The notes below the pieces were generated by a model. It made no database searches and was not told the origin of the DNA. It saw only the letters and a program-made list of their open reading frames with translations. Positions 53,095 to 62,736 of a stretch of 64,000 nt of DNA are shown one piece after another. The stretch covers positions 1-64,000 of the forward strand of contig DASTRY010000055.1 of the NCBI GenBank assembly GCA_035760965.1, written 5' to 3'. Position numbers and translations under genes: made by a program. The DNA is from JADGHX01 sp035760965 (GTDB lineage Bacteria > Pseudomonadota > Gammaproteobacteria > Steroidobacterales > Steroidobacteraceae). Each line of letters begins with the position of its first letter. Position 1 is the stretch's first letter.

Positions 53095-54021
53095 ATGCAG
53101 CTCAACCGCTTCGATCTGAACCTGCTGATCGCGCTCGACGCGCTGATTCACGAGAAAAACGTGACGCGCGCCGCGGAACGCGTGTTCGTGTCCCAACCGG
53201 CCATGAGCGCGGCCCTGCAGAAGCTGCGGGAATATTTCAACGACCCGTTGCTCGTGCGCGTCGGCCGCGACATGGAGCTGACCCCCAAAGGGCTGTCGCT
53301 CGTCGAGCCGGTTCGGGAGGCCCTGCTGCGCATCCAGATCACGCTCGGTACGCAGCCGACGTTCGACCCGGCCAAGGTCCAACGCAGCTTCACCGTGATC
53401 TGCTCCGCGGACGCCCACTTGCGGGTGATGCCGGTTGCGCTCCGCCGCGTGGTGCGCGAGGCGCCGGGCGTTCAGTGCCACATCGAGCAGTTTTCCGAGA
53501 CGACGCTGTCGCGGCTCGAATACGGCGACGCCGATCTCTACATCGGCATGAACATGCTGTCGGTGTTCGGGGCGCGGCAGTTCCCCGACACGATGCGCGT
53601 GGTGGACGTGCGGCCGGTCGAGTGGGTCGTCGTCACCTGCCCGGACCATCCGCAAGTGCAGGAGGAGCTGACGGAAGAGCAGTTCCATACCCTGCCGCAG
53701 CTCGTCGGCTGGCCGAACAGCCACAGCGTGCCGCTCGAGGAATTCACGCGGCGCATGTTCAACTCGACCGACATCAACGTGCGCGCGACGGCGCAGAGCC
53801 TCGTGGAGATTCCGTTCCTGATCCAAGGCACCGAGATGATCTCGACGGTGCCGAAGCGGGTCGCGAGCACGCTCGGCACCTTCGCCCACCTGAAGATGTA
53901 CCCCGTGCCGGTCCGCATGCCCGAAACGCGCGAGGTCCTGGTCTGGCACAAGCGCAACGAGCCGGATCCCGGCCACGCCTGGATCCGCGAGCTGATCCTC
54001 GAGGTGGCCCGCGAACCCTAG
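53095..54021 (+). CDS. LysR-family regulator, probable activator of fds operon
   Basis: 308 residues from ATG at 53095 (a TTG 12 bp upstream is less likely). The N-terminal winged helix is clear: RFDLNLLIALDALIHEKNVTRAAERVFVSQPAMSAALQKLREYF. The effector domain follows with the NodD/NahR-like pattern (FTVICSADAHLRVMPVALRRV, DLYIGMN). Divergent placement next to fdsG suggests control of formate oxidation, perhaps also of the convergent formaldehyde genes. The inducer is unknown. Confidence 0.9.
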   Translation: MQLNRFDLNLLIALDALIHEKNVTRAAERVFVSQPAMSAALQKLREYFNDPLLVRVGRDMELTPKGLSLVEPVREALLRIQITLGTQPTFDPAKVQRSFTVICSADAHLRVMPVALRRVVREAPGVQCHIEQFSETTLSRLEYGDADLYIGMNMLSVFGARQFPDTMRVVDVRPVEWVVVTCPDHPQVQEELTEEQFHTLPQLVGWPNSHSVPLEEFTRRMFNSTDINVRATAQSLVEIPFLIQGTEMISTVPKRVASTLGTFAHLKMYPVPVRMPETREVLVWHKRNEPDPGHAWIRELILEVAREP

Positions 54022-54033
54022 CCCGCAGCTCGG

Positions 54034-54900
54034 CTAGCTGTTCAGGATGCGCGCGTGATGGCGCAGGTGGTCGTCCATGAAGGTCGAGATGAAGTAGTAC
54101 CCGTGGTCGTACCCGGGTTGCCGCCGTAACGTCAGCGGATAACCCACATCGTGAGCGGCGGCCTCCAGCAGGTGCGGATGCAGCTGCTGCTCCAGGAACT
54201 GATCCGCCAAGCCCTGATCGACGAGGATCGGCGGGCGCCGCGCGGCATCCTTCACTTTCGACAGCAGCACGGTCGCGTCGTACTCGTCCCACGTCTTCTG
54301 ATCGGGCCCGAGATAGTTCGTGAACGCCTTCTGGCCCCACGGCACCTGCTTGGGTGCCGAGATCGGCGCGAACGCAGAGATCGAGCGATAGCGCCCACCC
54401 GGATTCTTCAGACCGATGGTCAGCGCGCCGTGCCCGCCCATCGAGTGCCCGAAGATCCCGACACGCCCCGTGTCCACCGGAAAGTGCGCGTCGATGAGCG
54501 CGGGCAGCTCCTGCGTCACGTACGAATACATCCGGTAGTGCTTCGACCACGGCTCCTGCGTGGCATCGAGGTAGAAGCCGGCGCCGACGCCGAAGTCGTA
54601 CGCGTCACTGTCACCGGGAAGCGGGACACCACGCGGGCTCGTGTCCATCGAGACGAGCATGAGGCCGAGCTCAGCGGCGCACCGCTGAGCACCGGCCTTG
54701 ATCTGGAACGTCTCTTCCGTACACGTGAGGCCCGCGAGGTAGTACAGCACCGGCACCTTGCTGCGCTCGGCCTGCGGCGGCGTGAACACCGCAAACTTCA
54801 TCGTGCAGTTGTTCACCGCCGATGTGTGCTTGTAGAAGCCGACGGTGCCGCCGAAGCACCGGTGCTTGCTCACCGTCTCGAACGGAACCGAATCGCTCAT
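54034..54900 (-). CDS. fghA: S-formylglutathione hydrolase
   Basis: 288 residues, an esterase D-type alpha/beta hydrolase. Nucleophile GHSMGG, acid in DQGLADQF and His in GYDHGYYFI form the triad; CFGGTVGFYKHTS and YYLAGLTCTEETF are family blocks. It hydrolyses S-formylglutathione to formate and glutathione, supplying the formate dehydrogenase encoded next to it. Its start overlaps the gfa stop (ATGA). Confidence 0.96.
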   Translation of the reverse strand: MSDSVPFETVSKHRCFGGTVGFYKHTSAVNNCTMKFAVFTPPQAERSKVPVLYYLAGLTCTEETFQIKAGAQRCAAELGLMLVSMDTSPRGVPLPGDSDAYDFGVGAGFYLDATQEPWSKHYRMYSYVTQELPALIDAHFPVDTGRVGIFGHSMGGHGALTIGLKNPGGRYRSISAFAPISAPKQVPWGQKAFTNYLGPDQKTWDEYDATVLLSKVKDAARRPPILVDQGLADQFLEQQLHPHLLEAAAHDVGYPLTLRRQPGYDHGYYFISTFMDDHLRHHARILNS

Positions 54901-55469
54901 GCCTTCAACGTGCCCTTTGCTTTCGCTGTGTGCGTCGCGATGAGGTCCATGAGCTGCGGCGAGAGCGCGTCGTAGGGCTCGAGCCCGATCTCGCGCAGCC
55001 GCGCACGGACCAGCGGCATCTCATCCGGGCGCGCGCCGCCGCCTTCGATGACGGAGGACACGAACGCGGCAAACTGCGGCGGCGACCAGCCCTTCTCCTT
55101 CGAGAGCTCGACGTGCACGAAGTCGAGACCATAGAAGGGGTGATCCTTCTTCTCGATGCGCCCGTACATGTGCACGCCGCAACCGGTGCACGCGTAACGC
55201 TGGATGACCGCGGACGGATCGACGATCTTCAGCTTGTTCTCGTTCGCGGTGACCTTCACGTTGTCGCGCGAGATGACCGCGACCACCGAGAACATGGCGC
55301 CCTCCGGCTTCCAGCACTTGGTGCAGCCGCAGGCGTGATTGAAGGCGACGTCGCCCTTCAGGGCCACGTTGACCTGATTGCTGGCGCACTTGCAGACGAG
55401 CGTGCCGCCGGCGAAGTCCGTCCCGAACTTGACGCCATTGTCGATCGACGGATGAAGCGAGATAGCCAT
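54897..55469 (-). CDS. gfa: S-(hydroxymethyl)glutathione synthase (Gfa, glutathione-dependent formaldehyde-activating enzyme)
   Basis: 190 residues. The ATG at 55469 is preceded by a GAGGGG ribosome site; a TTG two codons earlier is unlikely. Zinc cysteines are visible in VCKCASN, HACGCTKCWKPEGA and ACTGCGVHMYG. It speeds condensation of formaldehyde with glutathione. In many bacteria this step is left to spontaneous chemistry, so a dedicated enzyme suggests substantial formaldehyde load. Between adhC (25 bp) and fghA (overlap). Confidence 0.94.
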   Translation of the reverse strand: MAISLHPSIDNGVKFGTDFAGGTLVCKCASNQVNVALKGDVAFNHACGCTKCWKPEGAMFSVVAVISRDNVKVTANENKLKIVDPSAVIQRYACTGCGVHMYGRIEKKDHPFYGLDFVHVELSKEKGWSPPQFAAFVSSVIEGGGARPDEMPLVRARLREIGLEPYDALSPQLMDLIATHTAKAKGTLKA

Positions 55470-55494
55470 ACCCAATCCCCTCTTGTTTCAAGAC

Positions 55495-56604
<1,110 letters not shown>

Positions 56605-56902
56605 GGGTGTGCCTTCTTCTCTCTCGATATCTCTCGATTACGGATGTCTCTCGATTGCGAACCAGTGGGTGCGGCCGCGGGAGAACGTGAACACACATCG
56701 CGGGGTCAGCGATGTTGTCACTCTCATCGCGTCCGGACAACGCATCCCGCGCCGGGACGACGCATCGAAGCGTCCTTATACGGCACGAGGTGGCAGCGGT
56801 GACACCTCGAATGCGCGCGAGCGCTGCCGGAGCAGCGATTCCGACACGGATGTGTCCCGAAAGCGTGACACTTCGTACCGCATTCGGCCGTATGCTTACG
56901 TC
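56605..56902. promoter_or_regulatory. Divergent regulatory region with ATCGAGAGA direct repeats
   Basis: 298 bp between adhC (minus) and the acyl-CoA dehydrogenase gene (plus). Just ahead of adhC three copies of TCTCTCGAT (ATCGAGAGA on the coding strand) occur at 56620, 56630 and 56647. Nearer the other gene is GTGTC-N10-GACAC (56852-56871). The repeats are good candidates for a formaldehyde- or substrate-responsive regulator site. Confidence 0.55.
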
Positions 56903-58714
56903 ATGGCTACACCGTACGACGCACCATTGAACCGAATCCGTTCTGCTCTCGACCATGCCAATCGCGCGAGCGGCCTGCAGCTCATCGCCCCCGTGCAGGA
57001 GTGCTTGGGTGATGTGACCGATTCCGTGCTCGCGAGCGCCGCGCGTTTCGCGCGCGAGGTGCTCTCGCCGTTGAATCCGGTCGGCGACCGCACACCGTCC
57101 CGATGGACCGCGGAAGGGGTCGTCACGCCCCCGGGATTCGCGGAGGCCTATCGCCGGTTTCGCGACGATGGCTGGGTTTCCCTCAGTGCACCGGTCGAGG
57201 ACGGCGCGATGGGTTTGCCGACGCTGGTGGCTGCCGCAACCGGCGAGATGTGGGCGGGCGCCAATCTCGCGTTTGCGATGTGCGCGGAAGTGGCGGTGGG
57301 CGCGATCGAGGCGCTGCGCTGTCATGCGCCGCCGGATCTACGCGAGACCTATTTGCCGCCGCTCGTCAGCGGCGAGTGGACCGCGTCGATGGCCCTGACG
57401 GAGCCCCAAGCGGGATCGGACCTGTCGACGCTGCGCACGCGGGCCGAGCCGGATCCCTCCGGCGACGGGAGCTGGCGGCTGTTCGGCCGCAAGATCTACA
57501 TCTCTTGGGGCGACCACGACTTCACGGACAACATCGTCCATCTCGTGCTTGCGCGCACTCCGGACGCACCCGAGGGATTGAAAGGAATCTCTCTGTTCCT
57601 CGTGCCGAAGCGCGTTCCCGGCGCGGACGGCGTGCTCACGCCCAACGACATCCGCGCCATCTCCCTCGAGCACAAGATGGGCATTCGGGCGAGCCCGACG
57701 TGCGCGATGGCGCTCGGCGAGCGCGACGGTGCGCGCGGCTGGCTGGTCGGCGCGCTGCACGAGGGGCTCGCATGCATGTTCACGATGATGAACACGATGC
57801 GACTCGGCGTCGGTATTCATTCACTGGGCGTTGCCGAGCGGGCGCTGCAGCTTGCGCGCGCGCACGCGCACGAGCGCTGTCAGGGGCGCACGGCCGCCGG
57901 GCCAAATCGCCCCATCGTGGAGCACGCCGATGTCCGACGCATGCTGATGCAGATGCGCGCGCTGGTGCAGGCCGCGCGCGGACTCGTCTACACGACCGCG
58001 GCGACGCTCGACGTCGCCGCGGCGGCTGCTCGCGTCGATGCATCCAGCTCTGCCGATGCATCGAACCGCACGGTTGCATCGAACTCAGCTGAGAGCCGCT
58101 CTTCACTTGCCGCTGGCAACGCTTCCAGCGGCACGGCCGATACCCGAGCAAGCCTTCTCACGCCGATCGTCAAGGCTTGGGTCTCCGACCTCGCGGTCGA
58201 AGTCGCTTCACTGGGCGTCCAGGTCCACGGCGGCACGGGCTATGTCGACGACGCCGAGATCTCGCAGATCTATCGCGACGCGCGCATCGGCCCCATCTTC
58301 GAGGGCACCAACTACATCCAGGCGCAGGACCTGCTCGCGCGCAAGGTCATCCGCGATCGCGGCGTGACGCTGAACGCACTGCTCGACGACATCGCACGCG
58401 ACGCCGCGGCTCTGCCGGAAACGAGCACGCTGCGCTCACAGGTGCTGACGCATTGCTCGCGCATTCGCGAGACCGCCGCGGACCTCGCGCGCGAATCGCA
58501 GACCGATCCCGACCTCGTCGGCGCGGTCGCACATCACTTCTTGCAGTGGCTAGGCGTGGTGATCGGCGGCTGGCAATGGTGCTTGTATGCGAACGAGGAT
58601 GCGGAGACCGCCGCGTTCTACGCCGCGCACATCATGCCTCGCGCCCTGATGCACGAGGCCATCGTGAGGAGCGGATCGGGCGCCATCACGAAGATGGCGC
58701 CCACGGCGATATGA
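56903..58714 (+). CDS. Acyl-CoA dehydrogenase, large (about 600-residue) DmdC-like type
   Basis: 603 residues from ATG at 56903. FAD/substrate motifs: MALTEPQAGSDLSTLRTRA, YISWGDHDFTDNIVHLVLAR, and the C-terminal QVHGGTGYVDDAEISQIYRDARIGPIFEGTNYIQAQD. Long members of this family include the methylmercaptopropionyl-CoA dehydrogenases (DmdC) and other unusual acyl-CoA oxidisers. A Ser/Ala-rich stretch near residues 370-415 (VDASSSADASNR...) looks like an insertion. With the thiolase and thioesterase nearby it may carry out beta-oxidation of a side chain. Its end is 3 bp from the convergent MFS gene. Confidence 0.85.
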   Translation: MATPYDAPLNRIRSALDHANRASGLQLIAPVQECLGDVTDSVLASAARFAREVLSPLNPVGDRTPSRWTAEGVVTPPGFAEAYRRFRDDGWVSLSAPVEDGAMGLPTLVAAATGEMWAGANLAFAMCAEVAVGAIEALRCHAPPDLRETYLPPLVSGEWTASMALTEPQAGSDLSTLRTRAEPDPSGDGSWRLFGRKIYISWGDHDFTDNIVHLVLARTPDAPEGLKGISLFLVPKRVPGADGVLTPNDIRAISLEHKMGIRASPTCAMALGERDGARGWLVGALHEGLACMFTMMNTMRLGVGIHSLGVAERALQLARAHAHERCQGRTAAGPNRPIVEHADVRRMLMQMRALVQAARGLVYTTAATLDVAAAAARVDASSSADASNRTVASNSAESRSSLAAGNASSGTADTRASLLTPIVKAWVSDLAVEVASLGVQVHGGTGYVDDAEISQIYRDARIGPIFEGTNYIQAQDLLARKVIRDRGVTLNALLDDIARDAAALPETSTLRSQVLTHCSRIRETAADLARESQTDPDLVGAVAHHFLQWLGVVIGGWQWCLYANEDAETAAFYAAHIMPRALMHEAIVRSGSGAITKMAPTAI

Positions 58715-58717
58715 GTC

Positions 58718-60088
58718 TCAAGTCGTCGTCGCGGACGCTCCGCGCAGCGACTCAGCCGTTCCACCCTCGCCTTCGGTCTCCGTCTGCGTGTCATCCGGCC
58801 GCAGCTTGAGAAAGCCCAGGACGACCGCGGCCAGCAGCGAGCCGAAAGCCATGAAGAGCGCCACGGAGGGCACCGGCTGACCGGCGTTGAAGAGGAACCC
58901 CGCGATGATCGGCGCGAGCACGGAGCCGCCGCGCCCGACACCGATGCCGAAGCCCGTGCCGCCGGCGCGTACGTGAGTCGGGAACGCCTGCGCGAAGATC
59001 GCGTACATGCCGACGATCGCGCCGTTCGTGAAGAACCCGGCGCAGGCGCACAGCATCGCGAGCATCTGCAAATCCGCGGGCGAGCGGCCGTAGACCGCGA
59101 CCATGACGGTCGAGGCAACCATCGCCGCGATGGTGAGCGCCTTGACGCTGAAGCGCAGCGTGAGCAAGCCGAGCACTGCCCCACCCAGAGCGCCACCGAC
59201 ATTCGCCCACACCAGCACCTGCGCCGACGAGGACGGGTCGAAGCCAAGGGAATTGACGATGTTCGGCGTCCACTTGAGCACGAAATAAAACGTCGTGATG
59301 TGGAAGAAATACGCGGCTGCGGTCAGTAGCGTCGTGGCGATGAGGCCCGGCGCGAACAGGTCCGCTGCCGAACGCTTCCGCACCTCGTGCGAAATGGCCG
59401 GCAGGGACGAGACGGCGGCGTGCCCCATGCGCTTGAGGATGCGGTTGATCTTCTCCAGCGCGCCTTCGGGCTGTTTACGCGTCAGCCAGTAGATCGATTC
59501 GGGGATGAACGCCAGCACGAGCGGAATGAAGGCCGCCGTGCACGCAGCGCCGAAGTAGAACACCGACCGCCAGTTGTGGTCCTTCAGCAGGTCCGCCACC
59601 ACCATGCCGCCGAGCACGGCTCCAATGGGATAGCCGATCGCCATGATCGACACGCACAGCGCGCGGCTTTTGTGATTCGCGAACTCCGCGGCCACCGCGT
59701 TGATCGCGGCGAGCAGCCCGCCGATTCCAAGCCCCGTGATGATGCGCCAGGCGCACAAGACGACGATGCTGTTCACGGTGGTGACCATGAACATCCCCGC
59801 GGCCATCAGCACGAGGCAACCCAGCATCAGAGGCCGCCGCCCGATCTTGTCGGCGAGCGGCCCGAGCAGGAGCGAGCCCGCGGACATGCCGATGAGCTCC
59901 ATCGAGAGCACGAAGCCGAGCTGCGCTTTGTTGAGCCCGTACTCGGCGAGAATTCCTGGGCCGGCGAAACTGATGGACAGCACGTCGAACCCATCGAGCC
60001 CGTTCAATCCGATGGTGATGGCCACTGCGATGATCTGCAGCGTGCTCATCGGAGCGCTGGACAGTGTTGCGCGCGGATCGGTGTTCAC
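58718..60088 (-). CDS. MFS transporter, aromatic acid:H+ symporter (AAHS) type
   Basis: 456 residues from a GTG with a GAGGGGG ribosome site; an ATG 57 bp upstream is possible. Twelve membrane segments are expected. The first carries GLNGLDGFDVLSISFAGPGI, the acidic DGFD motif of aromatic-acid importers such as PcaK and VanK, and motif A reads GPLADKIGRRPLMLG. It probably imports a benzoate- or cinnamate-type acid. Last gene after thiolase-thioesterase-marR on the same strand; 176 bp separate it from marR. Confidence 0.85.
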   Translation of the reverse strand: MNTDPRATLSSAPMSTLQIIAVAITIGLNGLDGFDVLSISFAGPGILAEYGLNKAQLGFVLSMELIGMSAGSLLLGPLADKIGRRPLMLGCLVLMAAGMFMVTTVNSIVVLCAWRIITGLGIGGLLAAINAVAAEFANHKSRALCVSIMAIGYPIGAVLGGMVVADLLKDHNWRSVFYFGAACTAAFIPLVLAFIPESIYWLTRKQPEGALEKINRILKRMGHAAVSSLPAISHEVRKRSAADLFAPGLIATTLLTAAAYFFHITTFYFVLKWTPNIVNSLGFDPSSSAQVLVWANVGGALGGAVLGLLTLRFSVKALTIAAMVASTVMVAVYGRSPADLQMLAMLCACAGFFTNGAIVGMYAIFAQAFPTHVRAGGTGFGIGVGRGGSVLAPIIAGFLFNAGQPVPSVALFMAFGSLLAAVVLGFLKLRPDDTQTETEGEGGTAESLRGASATTT

Positions 60089-60264
60089 AAGCGTCGGCCC
60101 CCTCGTGTCCCCAACGAAATGGTCAAAGTGGCGGGAGGTTAGCATCTCCCCGGCGCGGCCTGCCTCCCGACGTCACCTCGCGGCCACGTCCGGGACCGCG
60201 GCGGGCGTCCGCCCGGCGACACGCTGCGCGAGCCACCCTTTGCGAGCGCATCGGCCGGCTGCCC

Positions 60265-60897
60265 TCAGGCGATATGAGTGAGCTTCGCGAGCAGGCCGAT
60301 GAGCTGGGCGCGCCCCGCGGGCCCGAGCGGCTCGACGAGACGCGCCTCGTGGCGGGCCTGCGCTGCGCGCGCCCGCCGCAGCAGCGCCTTGCCCGCAGGC
60401 GTCAGATACAGCGCATAGGAGCGTCGATCGCCCGCAGCGCGGCGCTCGGCGAGGCCGCGCCGTTCGAACTCGTTCAGCACCGCGACGAAGTTCGTCTTCT
60501 GGATGCCGAGCGCCGCACTCACCTCCGACTGGCGCAGCCCCGGGTTGGTATCGATCACCGTCAACACCCCGAACTGCCCGGGGCTCAGGTTCAAGTGGGC
60601 GAGCTCGGCGATGAAGTCCGCGTACGCGAGCATCTGCGCCCGGCGCAGCAGATAGCCGAGGTAGCCATGCATCTTGCCCATGTCCACCTGCCGACCCGCG
60701 TCCGCGGGCCGCATCGCCGCGAATGCCGCGTCGGTGTCGGCGCGCGAACGGCGCCGGCTCGAAACGCGGCGCCGCGGCGTGCCGTTACGTGCGTCGCCCT
60801 TGGCTCCGCCCGAACTGCGGTTCGCTCCGCCCGAACTGCGGCTGGCTCCGCCCGAACTGCGGCTGGCTCCGCCCGAATTGCGGCGCGGCTCACGCAT
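60265..60897 (-). CDS. MarR-family regulator with heptapeptide-repeat N-terminus
   Basis: 210 residues from an ATG that overlaps the thioesterase stop (ATGCGTGA). The first 70 residues are basic and low in complexity, with four tandem RSSGGA(S/N/K)-type heptads. The MarR domain then begins near GYLGYLLRRAQM and contains LNLSPGQFGVLTVIDTNPGLRQSEVSAALGIQKTNFVAVLNEFERRGLAERR with the winged helix. Internal ATGs near MRPADAG or MGKMHG would give a standard-length MarR. It probably controls this catabolic operon in response to an aromatic or CoA thioester. Confidence 0.85.
   Translation of the reverse strand: MREPRRNSGGASRSSGGASRSSGGANRSSGGAKGDARNGTPRRRVSSRRRSRADTDAAFAAMRPADAGRQVDMGKMHGYLGYLLRRAQMLAYADFIAELAHLNLSPGQFGVLTVIDTNPGLRQSEVSAALGIQKTNFVAVLNEFERRGLAERRAAGDRRSYALYLTPAGKALLRRARAAQARHEARLVEPLGPAGRAQLIGLLAKLTHIA
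60803..60886 (-). repeat. Four 21-bp tandem repeats in the marR 5' end
   Basis: GCTCCGCCCGAACTGCGG-type units start at 60803, 60824, 60845 and 60866, all in frame and differing at a few positions. They encode heptads close to RSSGGAS. Such arrays expand and contract by slippage. Confidence 0.95.
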
Positions 60898-61309
60898 GGC
60901 GGAAGCGCTCGAAGAGCTCCGGCGGCAGCGGTTTCGCGCGGATGCCGCCCGGCCGGTCCGGATCGTGCCCGGCCCACACGCGCGTCTCGAAGCCCTCGAC
61001 GGCGAGCGCATCGTCTTTCATGAGCCGGTGATGCACCTTGAAGCTCGAGCGTCCCCACTCGGGAATGCTCGTGTGAATGCACACGTCGTCGCCGAACTTC
61101 GATGGGATGCGGAAATTCGCGCGCGCCTCGACGAGCGGGATGCCGGCGATGTCGAACGCCGCGAGCAGCTCGGGCTTGCGATACCCCACGGCCTCGAAGA
61201 GCCCGGCGGTGCACTGATCGAAGTACTCGAAATACCGCGGGAAATAGACGATGCCGGCCGGATCGCAGTCGCCCCACTCGATGCGTACGGTGCGCGTCAC
61301 GGTGAACAT
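60890..61309 (-). CDS. Acyl-CoA thioesterase, 4-hydroxybenzoyl-CoA type (hotdog fold)
   Basis: 139 residues. The 4HBT active-site signature is near the N-terminus: WGDCDPAGIVYFPRYFEYFD, with the catalytic Asp in CDPAG. It hydrolyses aryl- or acyl-CoA. It lies 3 bp after the thiolase gene, so the substrate is likely an intermediate or end product of the same pathway. Confidence 0.9.
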   Translation of the reverse strand: MFTVTRTVRIEWGDCDPAGIVYFPRYFEYFDQCTAGLFEAVGYRKPELLAAFDIAGIPLVEARANFRIPSKFGDDVCIHTSIPEWGRSSFKVHHRLMKDDALAVEGFETRVWAGHDPDRPGGIRAKPLPPELFERFRHA

Positions 61310-61312
61310 GAG

Positions 61313-62563
61313 TCAGGCCCGTTCGATGAGCATGGCAATGCCTTGCCCGCCGCCGATGCACGCCGAGGCGATGCCGTAGCGCAGCCCGGAACGCTGGAGC
61401 TCGCGCGCGAGCGTCACGACCAGCCGGACACCTGTTGCGCCGAGCGGATGGCCGAGCGCGATGGCGCCGCCATTCACATTGAGCTTCGCCTGATCGATGC
61501 CGAGCTCGCGCGCGCACGCGAGCACCTGCGCGCCGAAGGCTTCGTTGATCTCGATGCGATCGATCGCGGCGAGATCGAGCTCGGTGGCCGCGAGCAGCTC
61601 GCGGATCGCCGCGACCGGTCCGATGCCCATCACGTCCGCCGGCACGCCGACCGCGACGCAAGCCACGATGCGCGCGAGCGGCGCGAGCCCGTGTCGCTTG
61701 ACGTATTCACCGGAGCCGACGAGCGCCGCCGCCGCGCCATCCACGATGCCGGAGCTGTTGCCGCCCGTCTGCACACCTCCGAACGCCGGCCGGATGCGCG
61801 CCAGGGTTTCGACGGACGTAGGTCGTACGTGCGTATCCGCGTCCACCGTACGCGCTCTGCCGCTGAGCTCGAGACGGCGCGGGCGCAGGCCCGGCGCCTC
61901 GAACGTCTCGTTCTCGACGGCTGCAATCTCGCCCGCGAAGAAGCCGTTCGCCTGGGCGGCGAGCGCGCGCTCGAAGCTCCGCGCCGCGTAGGCATCCACT
62001 TCAGGCCGGCGGATGTCGTAGCGTCGGGCGAGGTTCTCGGCCGTTCCGCCCATCGTGGTGTCGACCGAGGGATCGAGCAGCGCCTCCCAGAGGAAGTCCT
62101 TGAACTCCACCGGTTTGCCCAGGCGGAAGCCCGAGCGATGCGTGTAGGCCGCGATCGGATTACGGCTCATGGACTCGGCGCCGGCACAGAGTGCGAGCGA
62201 GGCGCGGCCGAGCAGCAGGGTATCCGCCGCCTGCCCGATAATCTCGATACCGGAGCCGCACACGCGCTGCACGAGATGCGCAGGCACCTCGGTGGGCACG
62301 CCGGCGTAAACGCCGATGTGTCGGGGTAGCAGGTAGGCGTCGTAGCTGGTCTGCGCCATCGACGAGGCGATTACCGTACCGACATCGCCCGGCGCGATGC
62401 CGGCGCGGGTGAGCACCGCGCGCGCCGCTTTGATGCCGAGATCGATCGGCGAGACGAGCGCGAACGCCTGCATGTAATCGATGAACGGCGTGCGCACACC
62501 GGCGATGAGCCAGGCATCCGGCCATCGAGAAACGAGCGCGCGGGATGCAGCCGTGCGCGGCAT
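61313..62563 (-). CDS. Acetyl-CoA acetyltransferase family thiolase
   Basis: 416 residues from ATG at 62563. Nucleophilic Cys in LVQRVCGSGIEIIG, NEAFGAQVLACA, His in GGAIALGHPLGATG, and the acid/base Cys in SACIGGGQG. A full set of thiolase residues is present. It cleaves a beta-ketoacyl-CoA to acetyl-CoA. First gene of the thiolase-thioesterase-marR-MFS operon, divergent from the AraC regulator. Confidence 0.92.
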   Translation of the reverse strand: MPRTAASRALVSRWPDAWLIAGVRTPFIDYMQAFALVSPIDLGIKAARAVLTRAGIAPGDVGTVIASSMAQTSYDAYLLPRHIGVYAGVPTEVPAHLVQRVCGSGIEIIGQAADTLLLGRASLALCAGAESMSRNPIAAYTHRSGFRLGKPVEFKDFLWEALLDPSVDTTMGGTAENLARRYDIRRPEVDAYAARSFERALAAQANGFFAGEIAAVENETFEAPGLRPRRLELSGRARTVDADTHVRPTSVETLARIRPAFGGVQTGGNSSGIVDGAAAALVGSGEYVKRHGLAPLARIVACVAVGVPADVMGIGPVAAIRELLAATELDLAAIDRIEINEAFGAQVLACARELGIDQAKLNVNGGAIALGHPLGATGVRLVVTLARELQRSGLRYGIASACIGGGQGIAMLIERA

Positions 62564-62635
62564 CAGGTCATGCCTCTGGATCGGTCCGGCGTGTGTGGGT
62601 GGCGCGCCACATGCCTTGCCTCTGCCGACACCACA

Positions 62636-62650
62636 GTTATAGAGTATAAC
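62636..62650. promoter_or_regulatory. Inverted repeat GTTATA-N3-TATAAC in the divergent promoter
   Basis: A perfect 6+6 bp inverted repeat in an otherwise GC-rich 173-bp gap between the thiolase operon and the AraC gene. Each arm reads TATAAC outward and could serve as a -10 element for its side, so the site may couple both promoters or bind a regulator. Confidence 0.5.
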
Positions 62651-62736
62651 GATACGACACAACGCGTGAAGCCACTGAACTTTCTGTGGCGAACACGACA
62701 CGAGTGGGTGTCCTCGAGGGTCTGGAGGGGAAGCGA

